DNA of 64,000 nt from Miscanthus floridulus (GCF_019320115.1 NC_089582.1:119767856-119831855); one strand, 5' to 3'. Shown: positions 33,775-46,364, counted from the stretch's first letter. A program made the numbers and translations. Notes: generated by a model from the sequence alone, not told the origin.

Positions 33775-35460
33775 GAGAAGTCTGTGGTTGTGACATCACT
33801 CAATGGAGATAGAATCTGTGTAGAAGTGGTAGTGCAAGCTTATCCTATAGCCATAGTGAACCATCTGGATGGTGATGCAAATGAACAAGATCGTGTAGTG
33901 GAGGAGTTCCCAGATGTCTTCCTCGATGACTTGCCAGGTATGCCACCTGACTGAGACATTGAATTAATTATTGAATTATTACCTGAAACTGCACCAATAG
34001 CTAAACGTCCATATAGAATGGGGGTTAATGAATTAGAAGAGCTTAAGAAACAACTCAAAGAGTTGCAAGAAAAAGGTTTCATACGCCCTAGTTCTTCCCC
34101 ATGGGGGGCACCTGTGATCTTTATGGATAAGAAGGATGGTAGTCAATGGATGTGTGTGGATTACCATTCACTTAATGAGGTTACAATCAAGAATAAATAC
34201 CCTTTGCCTAAGATTGATGATTTGTTTGATCAGTTGAGAGGAGCCTATGTGTTCTCCAAGATTGATCTCCGCTCAGGATACCATCAGCTTAAGATTCGAA
34301 ACTCGGACATACCCAAGACATCATTCACTACACGGTATGGCTTGTATGAGTATACCGTTATGTCTTTTGGATTGACCAATGCACCTACATACTTTATGTA
34401 TCTGATGAACAAGGTGTTCATGGAGTTTCTGGATAAATTTGTGGTGGTATTCATAGATGACATACTGATATTCTCCAAGACTGAAGAAGAACATGCTGAA
34501 CATATAAGGTTGGTCTTGCAAAAGCTTAGAGAACATAAGTTGTACGCTAAGCGGAGCAAGTGTGAGTTTTGGTTGAAGGAGGTCTCTTTTCTGGGTCATG
34601 TTGTCTCCAATGGTGGAATAGCAGTGGATCTAGGCAAGGTACAAGATGTGCTGAATTGGAAGCCACCAATCAATGTAAGTGAGATTCATAGCTTTTTGGG
34701 ATTGACTGGATATTACAGGAGGTTCATTGAAGGTTTTTCCAAACTTGCTAAGCCGATGACAGCTCTGTTGGAAAAGAATGCTAAGTATGTATGGTCGGAT
34801 AAATGTCAGGCAAACTTTGATGAGCTAAAGAAGAGATTGACTACAGCTCCAGTATTGATTTTGCCCGACTTAAGCAAGAACTTCTCTATATATTGTGATG
34901 CATCCCGTTTGGGCCTTGGATGTGTGCTTATGCAAGAAGGAAGAGTGGTGGCATATGCATCTAGACAATTGAGGAAGCATGAGTTGAATTACCCTACTCA
35001 TGATTTGGAATTGGCAGCTGTGGTACATGCTTTGAAAATCTGGAGACATTATCTAATTAGGCATAAGAGTGATATCTATACGGATCACAAGAGTTTGAAG
35101 TATATCTTTACCCAATCAGATCTGAATCTGAGACAACATCGTTGGTTGGAATTGATCAAAGACTATGATTTGGAAGTGCATTATCATCCAGGAAAAGCAA
35201 ATGTCATAGTTGATGCACTTAGCAGGAAGAGCTATGCTAATGGACTTGGGATGACAATTATGTCAGCAGAGTTGTGTGCTGAAATGGAGCATCTCAACTT
35301 GAGTTTTGTCACTAATGCAATGGAATTAGTGATAGAGCCTACATTAGAGCAAGAGATACGCAAATGCCAATTGGAGGATGAAAAACTAAAAGAGATAGCG
35401 GAGAATGTAGTGCTTGGAAAAGCACTAGGATTCAGGATGGATGAGAATGGTACTCTTTGA
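33775..35460 (+). pseudogene. Element B reverse transcriptase and RNase H
   Basis: After the stop at 33772 and a TGA at 33952, an open 480-codon frame (34018-35460) carries the RT core: [40 protein letters not shown] and the catalytic FIDDILIFS box, then [11 protein letters not shown] and the thumb. RNase H follows, with [22 protein letters not shown] and DALSRK, so the catalytic acidic residues appear retained. The frame closes at TGA 35458-35460, fitting TGG to TGA. Confidence 0.9.
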
Positions 35461-36771
35461 TTTGGAAAAAGGATATGTGTACCTAAAGTGAAGGCTATCC
35501 ATGATGCAATTCTGCAAGAGGCCCATGAGTCTGCTTATTCTATACATCTCGGAAGTACCAAGATGTATTTGGATCTCAAGGAGTAGTATTGGTGGTATGG
35601 TTTAAAGAGAGATATGGCAGAGTATGTGGCTTTGTGTGACACTTGTCAAAGAGTGAAAGCTGAGCATCAAAGACCTACAGGATTGTTACAACCAATGAAG
35701 ATTCCTGAATAGAAATGGGAAGAAGTTGGTATTGATTTTATCGTAGGATTCCCCCGCACTCAAAGAGGTTATGATTCAATATGGGTAATAGTGGATTGAC
35801 TTACCAAGGTTGCTCACTTTTTACCAGTCAAGACTACCTATATGGGTGCAAGATTAGTAGAGTTGTACATGGAAAGAATAGTGTGCTTACATGGTGTTCC
35901 TAAGAAAATTATGTCGGATAGAGGCACTCAGTTTACATCGCAATTCTGGCATAAAGTACATAGATCTTTGGGGACAAAGTTGAATTTCAGTTCTGCTTAC
36001 CACCCGCAAACTGATGGACAGACAGAAAGAATCAACCAGATTTTGGAAGATATGTTGAGAGCCTGTGCACTACAGTATGGTAATAGTTGGGATAAGAATC
36101 TACCATACGCAGAGTTCTCGTACAACAACAGTTATCAGAAGAGTCTCAAGATGGCACCTTTTGAGGCGCTGTATGGACGTAAATGTAGAACGCCTTTGTT
36201 CTAGAATCAGACTGGTGAAACTCAAGTGTTTGGACCCGATGTCCTTAGAGACATGGAAGAACAAGTGAGAATGATTAGAGACAACTTAAGAGTGGCTTAG
36301 TCCCGATAGAAGAGTTACGCTGATACTTGCAGAAGAGAGCTGACTTTCGAAGTTGGTGATTATGTGTACTTGAAGGTGTCGCCAATGAGAAGTGTGAAAA
36401 GATTCAATATGAAGGAAAAGTTAGCACCAATGTATATTGGACCTTTTAAGATCCTAGAGAGACGTGGAGAAGTAGCCTATCAATTGGAACTGCTTGAAAG
36501 TTTGTCAGGTGTGCATGATGTGTTCGATGTTTCTCAATTGAAAAAGTGTTTGAGGGTACCAGAAGAGCAAATTCCTTTGGAAGAACTTGCTGTTAAGGAA
36601 GATCTTACATATGAAGAGTATCCGATAAAGGTCTTGGAAACTGTCGAAAGAGTTACAAGAAGCTGAACTATAAAGATGTGCAAGGTGCAGTGGAATCGGT
36701 ATACAGTGGATGAGGCTACTTGGGAAAGAGAAGAGGATCTGACAAAGTCTTATCCCCAACTGTTTGAGTAA
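35461..36771 (+). pseudogene. Element B integrase with chromodomain-like C terminus
   Basis: A zinc-binding region (HESAYSIHLG, CDTCQRVKAEH) is followed by the DDE core: Asp in GIDFIVGFP, Asp in SDRGTQFTS, Glu in GQTERINQ. A basic tail and GPF-type block (APMYIGPFKILER) follow. After a TGA at 36664-36666, MCKVQWNRYTVDEATWERE resembles a chromodomain, the module that targets such elements to histone marks. Stops at 35584, 35710, 35797, 36202, 36298 and 36307 interrupt it; most fit TGG or CAG to TAG or CGA to TGA. Confidence 0.87.
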
Positions 36772-36803
36772 GCAATCACCCAAATCTCGAGGACAAGATT
36801 CAT

Positions 36804-36820
36804 CTTAAGGGGGGTAGAAT
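36804..36820 (+). other. Element B polypurine tract
   Basis: CTTAAGGGGGGTAGAAT immediately precedes the 3' LTR and fits the plus-strand primer used in LTR-retrotransposon replication. Confidence 0.85.
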
Positions 36821-39777
36821 TGTAACACCCTAAAAAATTGCATTTTCTAAAATAGTCAAATTGAGTTATTTAAGCAATTTTTTGTGAGCATTGAACCTAG
36901 GGAAATAATAACTTTTATGGAATAAAAGAAAAAAATCAATTATAAGGTTAGTAACCTCTTGATGCATACATGCTACTACATATTAATTTTTGGGATGATT
37001 GGTTTTGACCAATTTTTTTTTAAAAAAAATCAAATCCATTTGAAAATACTTTTGAAAAACTCTAAAAATAAAAAGAAAAAGGTTTCTTCATTTCTCTCCC
37101 CTCTTCTTTTTCATTTCGGCCGCAGGCCTTTTTCCTCCCGCCGGTCGCTGGCCTTTCTCCTTCCCGCGGCCCGCTCGCCCTCCCCCTATAACCTTCCTGG
37201 GCCAGCCCAGCTCGGCCAGGCAACAGCCGCCGCGCCTTCTTCCCTCTTTAGCCGCTGACCACCCGGCGCCGCTCATCAGCGCGTTCCCCTTCCTCCCGCT
37301 CTCCCCGTGCCAGTCAACCATGAGCCGCAACCGCTCCGTGCCCACATCACGCATCGTGGGAGCTCCCCCCCCACGCCCGGCCTCTATAAATCAGTGCCAA
37401 GCCCGTCGCCGCCTCTCCCTGCTGCCTCCCTATTTCTTTTTCACCTTCGCCAAGCGCTCAAAAGCCACGACAACCGCCGCATAGAGGAGCACCATGGTCT
37501 GCCGTTTGTCCTCCGCATGGCCCGCCGTCTTTGAGCCACCGTCGACTCTGATTTTCCCCACTGTGAGCTTCGCCGTGTTTCCCTCTTTCTCCCCATGCCA
37601 GTAATTCTTTGTTTCACGGCCTCTAGGGCTCTAACCGCGTACGCCCATGAGCTCTTGCTCACCGGCCATGGCGACTGCCGCGCCGGCTCTCTCCTTCGAC
37701 CGTCGTATAGGCCTAGCCGAGATCCCCTGCTCCCCCGCTAACCCCCAGTGCTTTCGGTTGCGCCAACCGTGGCCCGTGGCCCAAGATATTGGCTCGCCGG
37801 TGTGTTCTTTGCCACCGACCATGGAGCTTGCCACCAGAGTCACTGTGCCAGCCGGGCCTCCTTCTCTCTCCCCCTCACTGATCTAATCTGAGCCGTTCAT
37901 TTCAAATCCAACGGCCCAGAGAGGCCGATACCCCTTCGCGGGTAGATTTGCTAAAGAGACCCCCTGTTTTCACCAAATTGAACCCGCCGTCCCTAGCGTA
38001 GTTTCCAGAGTACGCTTTCTCATTTTGAAAGCGTAAAGTTCACTATTTTAGTTCAAAATACATTTTCAGTATTTACAGAAATGCCATTAGATTTGTTTTG
38101 CTCATAAAAACTCTGTTTTAGCTCCGAATTGATCCGTTCAAATTGCGTTAGCTTCGTAATTTCATAATCTATGTGTTAGTACCACTGTAAATCAAGTTTG
38201 TAACTTTTAAATTTCATGATTAGTTTTAATTAAATAAAGTGTTATAGAAAACCCCGTTTAATTCATAACTTTCGCGTTTTAGCACTGATTTTCGTGAACT
38301 TCGTGTTGACCTGATCGTAGCGAGACGTAGATTATTTTCATAAACATTTTATCTTGTTTCTATACTGTTGGTTTACTGTTCTAACTGTAGGATTGTTTGC
38401 TTTGCATGAATGCCTGTGGAATGTTGTATGTTGCCATGTTGGTCGTGTTCAGACGGTGAGGAGAACATTGGAGAGCAAGAGTTCTTCGATGACCAGCAGG
38501 ACCAGCCAGAGTTTGTGAACCAAGGCAAGTATAGCATGGGCCTACCTTGATGTCCTATTCACTTTAATCATTTACTCATGTGCATGTGTCTAACTTTGAT
38601 AACCATAAGGACATTCTAGTCATTTGATGACTTATTCCCTTGACTCCTATGGGTTAATTGCATATGGGTAGATTGCTAGTGCTCTAACTAAACATGATCT
38701 GTACGATGGTTAATGGTTCTATGGAACTAAAAGTATAACATGATTTGTAACAACTGATCCATAGGGCGAAGGAGCAAATGACTTTCGATCATGTTGCTCC
38801 CGGCCCTCCATAAGGACTTATCTGTCGGCAAAAGCTGGAACTGACAGTGCAACCGTGAGAGTCATATGGCTCTGACTTTAGCTTAGTAATAGGACCTTTT
38901 CTAGCTTGTTAGAAGTTACCTTTATGGCCCAAGAGGGGCTTGCCATGTTGGGTATAGGGCTGCCTCTGTTCCTATGTGTATAGCCGCGACAGATATGTGC
39001 CATAGGAAAGGGGGGTTCCTACATCTGCCTGTCGAGGAAACCTAGCGGCCCTAACTTGTTAGAGAAACCTATGAAATGGCTTCATAGTGTACCCTGCCCA
39101 CTCACCTTGGCAGTGATATGGGAGTAATTAACCCAGGCATGTGGGAATCACGACTCGCGGTGAATGTGCACTACCTCTACAGAGGGTTACAAACTGTTAT
39201 AACAGCCGTGTTCACGGTCACGAGCGGCCCAAAAAACTCATAGAATAATTGGATACTCATTGTGGTTCATTTATGATGGTTTACGATGATAATACGATAC
39301 AAATGATTTTGATATCTGATTATGTGGGTTTAAAAGGGAGCTTAAGCATAACTTGATAATAATTGATAATAAAATCCTGACTTACTAAAAGTGCTAACTG
39401 CAGTAAACCTGTGTTGTCCTTTTTGAGCTACATAACCCCATGTTATCTTGTTAAGTACGGAAAGTACTTACGCTTGTTTATTTTATTTATTTGGATAAAA
39501 ATCCCGAATGGGTAACAGATGACAACGGATATGAGGAATTTCCTGAGGATTATTAGGCTTGTGGTCAACCAGTTGACCTTCCCTATGATGGTGTTCCACG
39601 TGAGAGAGTTATCTTTTATTTTTCGCTGTGATGTATAAGACTAAGTATTGTTATTATCGTGATGTAAGATACACTATGATGATACTCTCTTATAATTTGT
39701 CAGCTTGTGTGTGTGATTGATCCCTGGGCACACACGAGTTAGTGCATTTAATTTTATCCTTAAAATTGGGTGTGACA
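36821..39777 (+). repeat. Element B 3' LTR (full length)
   Basis: 2,957 bp, with a TATA box at 37385. It carries the about 450 bp missing from the 5' copy. Sampled stretches differ from the 5' LTR by only a few per cent by eye. Confidence 0.92.
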
Positions 39778-39827
39778 GGTGCTTGGCTCCACAAAGGAAG
39801 GAAGGGGAGAGAAGGGAGCGGGCATAC

Positions 39828-40205
39828 CTGGTGGGTGATCGTCGTCGGTGAAGAGGTGGCGAAGTGGGGCGGGGTTCGCCTAGTCGTTGGATGGGACGTG
39901 CGGGTGTGGAGATGGGGTGCGCGGGTGCGCCGCTGGCCGCCGGTGGAGGTGCACAGAGGCCGCCCGCCGTTGGAAACCCTAGGGCGGGGATGGGGTGCGT
40001 GGGTGCACCGCGGCACCTCAAGGTCGGAAACTTGCATCGCTGGCTGGTCGAAAACCCTAGGGCGGGGAGGAGCAAGCGCGCGGGTGCGGGGAGGGGGCGC
40101 GAGGATGCGGAGATGGGACGCGCGGGTGCGGGGAAGGGGCGCGGGCCGGCGTCGGGATAGGTCTGGGAGGGGCAGCCTGACGATGTTGGAGGAAGAAGAG
40201 AGCTC
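39828..40205 (-). other. Candidate first exon of the CACTA accessory gene
   Basis: A GC-rich block on the minus strand lies just downstream of a TATA box (40240-40234) and ends with a good splice donor, CACCAG then GTATGC (intron from 39827). No supported start codon was seen, so it may be a 5' leader. If real, its intron contains element B and the purine tract before the coding exon at 25107. This is inference from position and splice signal only. Confidence 0.4.
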
Positions 40206-40233
40206 CCAACAGGCAACACCCGTGCGCCCTTGA

Positions 40234-40240
40234 ATTTATA
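40234..40240 (-). promoter_or_regulatory. Candidate internal CACTA promoter TATA box
   Basis: TATAAAT on the minus strand lies directly downstream of a subterminal-repeat array, the same arrangement as at the right end of the element (TATA at about 46150). Confidence 0.5.
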
Positions 40241-40244
40241 GTCG

Positions 40245-40331
40245 GGACGATTTGTAGGGGCGGTTCCTGATCCAGCCGCCCCTACAACTGCATTTATAGG
40301 GGCGGTTCCTGATCCAGCCATCCCTACAAAT
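40245..40331. repeat. Internal array of CACTA subterminal repeats
   Basis: Two tandem hairpin-capable units of TTTGTAGGGGCGGTTCC, TGATCCAGCC and GCCCCTACA lie about 6 kb from the right end and 20 kb from the left end. They are of the same family as the terminal arrays. Confidence 0.85.
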
Positions 40332-41910
40332 ATTTTTTATTTTTTAAATTATTAATTCTATATTTTTTATATCATAAAAACACAAAGTAATATAAAAACA
40401 ATTGTGTATATGCAGAAACATAATATTTTGTATTATTATATATATGAAGAAATATATATATAAACAATTGTAGTCAAAACAATATAGAAAATAAAAAAAC
40501 AAAAATTAAAAATTCGAATTTTAAAACTTTGACTATAATTTTATGACATTAAATGAAATAAAATGAAAATGTTGTAAACATAAAAGTTGTATAACTCATC
40601 AACATATACAACTTTTATTGTGGTCATCTTGTCATGTGACTTTGTTTGAACGATTCAAATTTTGAAATTCAAACAATTTTAACTTGAAACAATATTTTGA
40701 AAGAGTAAATGATTTCAGATGAAAAACTCATGAATACCAAAGTTGTAGAACTCATTAATATGTACAACTTTTATTTTGATCATATTTTCATTTGACCAAA
40801 TTTGAACAGTTCAAATTTTGAATTTTAATAAATAGCAACTTCAAATAAGATTTTGAAACCTTAAATGATTTCAACAATAAAAGTCGTGAATATAAAAGTT
40901 GTTGAACTCATCACTATCTACAACTTTTATTTTGGTCACTTCTTCATATGACAAAGCATTAGTAAACATTGTTCATAAATTCACATATGACTCATAGTTT
41001 TCTAAACTATACGAGAAACATGTTGATTCGTGAATAATGTTTAATATCACTTTATCAGATGAAGAAATGATCAAAATAAAAGTTGTAGATGTTGATGAGT
41101 TATACAACTTTGGTATTCATCACTTTTTTAGCTGAAATCATTTAATGGTTGAAAATCTCGTTTGAACTTGTCATTTTTTTTAAATTTGAAAATTTAAAGT
41201 GCTCAAACTTTGTCAAATGAAAAGAATGACCAAATCAACACACTAACTTGATAGGACAAGATTTTAGAAAATTTTAGGGAAAAAATCGTCACATTTGAAG
41301 TTAGTATGAGGGAGAAAGACTAGTTATAAATTTTACCCAAAGATTAAAAAGTAAAAGCACAACTGTTCATGATGATCAATGATGAACAAGTGTGATTTCT
41401 CTTTTTAATCTGTGGCAGAAACTTGTAACTAGTTTTTCTCTCTCATACTAACTCCAAATGTGATGTTTTTTTTTTAAAATTTTCTAAAATCATGCTCTAT
41501 CATTTTAGTCTAGTCATCTATCTTTGTCACTAATTTTGAACATTTTAAATTTTAAATTTCAGAAAATGACAGCTTTAAACCTGATTTTCAAACACTAAAT
41601 GATTTCAATTGTAAAGGTGATGAATATAAAAGTTGTATAACTCGTCAAGATCTCCTACTTTTATTTTGGTCATTTTTTCATTTCATAAAGTGTTAAGTGA
41701 TTTCATAAAGTTTTAGTTGTAATAGAGTGGATGTTCAAATAGAGTCATCTGGATGTTGCAAAGGGTAGTCTCACACACATGCATAAATGTAGTCTCACAC
41801 ACATACAAAAATATATAGTCTTACACACGTACATAAATATATAGTCTCACACGCATGCATAAACGAAGTCTTACAAACACACACTTACACAAACACTCCA
41901 CGTTCAACAA
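40332..41910. other. AT-rich CACTA interior with mirrored motifs
   Basis: Many variants of AAAGTTGTA(G/T)A, ACAACTTTTATT and GGTCATTTTTTCAT occur in both orientations, forming long imperfect inverted repeats (for example 40880-40935 against 41070-41115, and 41250-41470). At 41760-41880 a CACACACATACATAAATATAGTCT-type unit is repeated about four times. No gene. The same kind of sequence adjoins the CACTA fragment at 16803. Confidence 0.65.
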
Positions 41911-44900
41911 CTAGCTAGCCTGCTGTAATGACTTTTCCCTTGACACCTTTTCGTTCCCATGGCAATATGTCTTTGGGAGGTTCTTTTCCACAACACTGAT
42001 CTTCTTAGGAAAGTCTGTGAATAGCAGCATCTCATCGTAATTATTGTAAGCTTCAACATCGTCCATGCCATCAACTCTAATAATGTGCTGTTTCCCGGAG
42101 GCAACCACATGCTTTGTCTTCTTCTTCGGGGAGAGGTTACTTTGTGGGTCAGACATATAGAAAACTTGTGCGACACATGAAGTGAGCACCCAAGGGTCAT
42201 CTTGGTAGCCTAGATTCTTGAGGTCCAGGACTCTCAATCTGATCTTATTCAGTTGGTGTTGTTTGATCTAGCGGCATCGAAACAGGGCCACCATTATATC
42301 TCTTCCATAGTCAAGTTATATCTCTTCAACGATGCCAAAGTATTGGATCTTTTACCCCAATCCATCGAGAGCCTCTATTCAAACGCCGCTATTTTGGTTC
42401 ACATACTTACTATCCTTTGCGTGGGTATAGTACGTATACCCATTGATGTCAAAAGCATTCCAAGATGTCACTTGTCTCGATGGCCCCTCTGCCAACATAC
42501 TGATGGTAATAGAGTCTATGGTTTCTCTAGGCGGTATGTTTTGGTCCTTCAACCATGTAGTTAGTCGTTGCTTGTGTTGTTTCATGACCCAATCATCCGA
42601 ACGGCCATTTCTCTCTGCCATAAAGATAGCCAAGTGTTCATCAATGTATGGTTGCATCAGTTGTGTACTCTGCAAGACACTGTAATACGCCCGACTCACC
42701 TCTTTGTAATCATGGTCGATGAACACTTTTCTACCACTAGTGCCCTTCCTAGCCAGCCTACCCTTATGACGAGAATTGGGTTTACCAATCCCTTTCTGTA
42801 CTTTTAGGTACTCTTGACAGCACTCGATGACTTCTTCAGTACTGTAACCCTCTATCATGGAGCCCTCTGGGTATGCTCAATTATGCACGTATCGACTTAG
42901 AACTGACATGAACCGCTCATAGGACCACATTTCATGCAAGTAGCAAGGGCCCAGTGCCTGTATTTGATGAACCATGCGAATCATGAGGTGTGGCATTATA
43001 TAAAAAAAGCAGGAGGTAAACACATCTCTAGTTGGTTTTGTGTCTCCACCACAAATTCATGTAGGTCACTCAGCTCTTGCTTGCTAATCGTCTTCTGTGA
43101 GATGTTCGAAAAGAAGTAGCACATGTGGATGATGGCCATTTTCAAGAACTCTGGCTTTATAGCCCCGATTGCAATAGGTAGAAACACTATTAGCATCACA
43201 TGGCAATCATGAGCCTTGCAGTGTGTTATTGATAAGTCCTTCATCGACACTAGCTTCTTCACATTTGCTGAAAACCTAGTCAGGACTTTGATCCCCCTCA
43301 GGAAAGTGCTTATAGCTCTCTTCTTGTGTGGTGTTAGTTGAAGCATGCCACGGGCAGAGTGTATTTTCCATTAGCCTCAGGTACCAGGTGAAGCTGTGGC
43401 ATCGCGTTTAGCTGCACCATGTCTTTCCGTGCTTTCAGACCATCCTTTGACTTGCCTGTGTCCATCAAGGTAGCAATGAGACTCTCAAAGACATTCTTCT
43501 GCACGTGCATAGCATCAATGGCATGGGGGACCTCCAAGTCTGGCTAATAAGGTAGATACTGAAAGAAGATCGATTGCTTCTTGAAAGGTACGCCTTCGAC
43601 AGGATGTGTGCTTCTATCTCTGTTCGTCCCATCTGGATTCTTCTTTCCATAGACGACGCATATGTTTTTCACCATTCTGTACATGTGTTCTCCGTTATGA
43701 CATCTCTCTAGAGGGGGTTCAATCTCTGGGGCATTGTCATAAAATCTAAAGAACAATTTGCTACGGTACTTGTGACTTGTCTTTAAGAAGCGTCGGTTCC
43801 TTAGGTAAACTATCTTCTTGGATGCATCCAGGTACACCCATGTAGTACCATCAAAGCAAATCAAGCATCCCGTCTTTCCTTTGGTCCAGACAAAGCAAAC
43901 AGCGCGGGGTAATCATTGGTAGTAACAAATATTGTTGCTCTACATATGAAGTCCTCCTTTCGAAACGCATCGTACATCTGCTCCCCATGCCTCCATAGCC
44001 TCTCCATTTCCTGCATCAAAGGCTCAAGGAACATGTCTATATCAATGCCTGGTTGTTTAGGGCTAGAAATAAGAATAGTGAGGAGAAGGTACTTTATCTT
44101 CTGACACAACCATGTTGGGATGTTGTACATGCTCAAGATCACTGGCCATGTGTTGTGGTCGCTTATCCTCTCATTAAAGGGATTCATTCCATCGGTGCTC
44201 AAGCCAAACCGCACATTCCTTGGGTCATCACTAAATTCTTTGTACTTCTCATCAAACCTTTGCCACTGACTACAATCAGCCGGGTGTGCAATTTTATCAT
44301 CATCCACCTTGCGCTCATCATTCCACCATGTCATGAGTGCGGCTTCTTAAGGGTTTAGGAAGATACATCTCAAGCGGTCGGTCACTGGTAGGTACCACAT
44401 TACCAAGGCAGGAATTCTTCTCTGCTTTGCATCGTTGCCTAATGGAATGTCCTCTGGGGGCTAAGATTCTTGTACCACCTTTTTTGTACCCTTCTTATTC
44501 ATCTTTTTCCCCATGGAGGCTTCGTCCCCACCGTAAAGGTCATTGTTCTTGTACCGGCTAGCCCCACACCGGGGATATTTATCTAGTGACTTGAATGTTT
44601 CGCCACAAAAAAGTATACAGTGGTTGGGGCATGCATGGATTTTTTCAAACCCCATTGTCAATGGACTTATGACCTTCTTCGCTTAGTATGTGTTGGCGGG
44701 AACTGAGTTTAGTTGTGGCGGCACCCATGACAGGAGATGCAATAGATCATTGAAACTACAGTCTGACCAGCCGTACTTAGCCTTTAGGATGAGCAACTCA
44801 AGCACAAAACGTAGCAATGTCCAATGTGTCGGACAACCCTTTTCAACACCATACACAGTCTCCTTCGATGCTCTTGTCACCCTTTCCAAATTTTCTAGAC

Positions 44901-45393
44901 CTTTCGGGCTATTTAGTAAAATCTCTGGTCCAAGGGCTCGAATCATGTCCTCTAAATCATCTTTATCCCCGACACATACTCCACCATCATTATTGGCACC
45001 ACCTTCGTCGTTACCATCCCAACCACCAGCATCACCACCTTGTTCATTGCCAAACTCAAAATTCATTCGCGCATCAAGCTCTGCTGAATATTGGGACATG
45101 AATTCTATGGTTTCGTCGTCATATTCTTCCTCATCCCCGTTGTTAACAATAACCGTTTCACCATGATGAATCCACACTGTGTAGTCCTCAACAAATCATC
45201 GCATAATCAAGTGTGATCTGATGATAGTCACATCTATCCATGCCATAAGGTTCTTGTAATCTTTATATGGGCAAATAATTGTATCCTTATTCTCTTTCAA
45301 TGTCATTGCATGCTTCTTTGTGGCTTCAATAAATTTATCCACCTCTTCATGGAAACCTGCCTTGAACCTTAACGAACCATACATCCAAGAGTT
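41911..45393 (-). pseudogene. CACTA TnpD-type transposase (Transposase_21 family)
   Basis: Domain order on the minus strand is a Transpos_assoc-like N terminus (SWMYGSLRFKAGFHEEVDKF, 45393-45196), an acidic linker (45170-44900), the Transposase_21 core (WWNDERKVDDDKIAHPADC, LSTDGMNPFNERISDHNTWP, GCLICFDGTTWVYLDASKK, AIDAMHVQKNVFES; 44660-43430), DUF4218-like (HKKRAISTFLRGIK, about 43340-42380) and DUF4216-like (LDLKNLGYQDDPWVL, 42237-41911) regions. It would cut the element ends. Stops at 45196, 44686, 44461 and 44348 and frame changes near 43865, 43350 and 43000 inactivate this copy. A splice acceptor (TACAG) just before SWMYG suggests an upstream exon. Confidence 0.87.
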
Positions 45394-46145
45394 CCTGTAC
45401 TCTATCTTTTACAATAACAACAAAACAAACATTAAAGGACTACTTATTCAGATATATATAAAAATGAATCAAATTAATAATTACTTGAGAATAATTGTAT
45501 ATACTTCAGATATATATGAATATAAATCTAATATAATTACATGAAGCATACAAACACACCATGGTAGAGGAAAATTAATTAATAACCCATTTATCCATAA
45601 ATAATTAAAATACATATATATTGATTACAATAAACAATTTCAAAGACAACAATTAGCAACAATTATACTTTACCCAATATCTTTCCTACAGACCCTAGTC
45701 CAATTTTATCAATCATAAATTTATAAAAACAAAATTAATAAAAAAACCAAACCCTAGATCTAGATCTACATGCACATGAAATATGCATAAAACTAACTAA
45801 TTGTTCACTAAAATCAAGAAACATGGACCAAATAAGGGTATGATCTTGTTCCCCTCCCTAATTTATCCTAGTATATTTAAAACTTGAGTCTAATTTGCTT
45901 CCTAAGTAGCTCAAGCACCATAGAAGAGAGAGAAAAACAAAACTCTAATTACTCACTAACCAACCATTAAAACTTCAAAAAAAGTATGGAATAGTATTTT
46001 CTTACCTTCTACAACCTCTCCACCAAAGGATTTGAGACCAAAACCTTCCCCCCTTAGTAGAGCAATTTTTGGGAGGTGCCCAAGGCCTCCCCACCTTTCT
46101 TTCACGGGTTGGAGTGAGTGACCCGAGGAGGAAGAAGGTGCTGCA
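45394..46145. other. CACTA 5' leader region
   Basis: AT-rich sequence upstream of the TnpD coding region, then a block at 46000-46140 that would be the first, probably untranslated exon (a donor-like TTACCTTC complement, GAAGGTAAG, lies at about 46003-46011). Confidence 0.5.
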
Positions 46146-46364
46146 ACTGTTTTATATGTGGGTCATTTCTAGGAGCGGCTGGTGATTGAGCCACCCCTAC
46201 AAATCAGACCCCATTTATAGGGGCGGCTCATATCACCCTTGCTGTTCCATTTGTAGGGGCGGCTGGTGTCTGGGCACCCGAGCACGCCACTGTAGGGGCG
46301 GCTCCATCACCAGCCGCCCCTACAAAAAATTCGAACCATTGCTAAAAATCATTTTTACGTAGTG
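46146..46364. repeat. CACTA right terminus, subterminal repeats and TnpD promoter
   Basis: On the minus strand the end reads CACTACGTAAAAATG and is followed by at least five GGGGCGGCTGGTG / CACCAGCCGCCCCTACA motifs. Next comes ATATAAAAC (about 46158-46150) as a TATA box for the transposase transcript, and then the leader. Hairpins form between neighbouring motifs (for example 46293-46324). Confidence 0.85.

Larger units (their letters stand above)
27976..39777 (+). mobile_element. Element B: chromodomain-type Ty3/Gypsy retrotransposon (11.8 kb) nested in the CACTA
   Basis: LTRs (27976-30484 and 36821-39777) start TGTAACACCC and end GTGTGACA. The flanking five-base duplication GGTGC is perfect (27971-27975 and 39778-39782). 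A primer-binding site for initiator Met tRNA follows the 5' LTR and a polypurine tract precedes the 3' LTR. Plus-strand order is an extra ORF, gag, protease, RT, RNase H, integrase and chromodomain-like end. Long LTRs beginning TGTAACACC with a chromodomain suggest the Tekay/Del clade. About ten premature stops occur across the coding region. Confidence 0.93.
20750..46364 (-). mobile_element. CACTA (En/Spm) DNA transposon, 25.6 kb including nested element B
   Basis: The left end is CACTACTACAGAATCG (20750 onward). The right end is the complement of CACTACGTAAAAATGATT (46364 inward). Both ends share a GATTTTTAG continuation and arrays of GTAGGGGCGG(C/T)T subterminal repeats in both orientations. 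TGTT flanks both sides (20746-20749 and 46365-46368). Three-base duplications are usual for CACTA, so the fourth base may be chance. Removing the element and one TGTT rejoins a FAR1 reading frame exactly. On the minus strand it encodes a TnpD-type transposase then a Transposase_24/Ulp1 gene. Without element B it is about 13.8 kb. Confidence 0.88.

Noticed and set aside
44690..45166. 158-codon plus-strand frame
   Set aside because: It is antisense to the TnpD N-terminal region, which has recognisable domain order.
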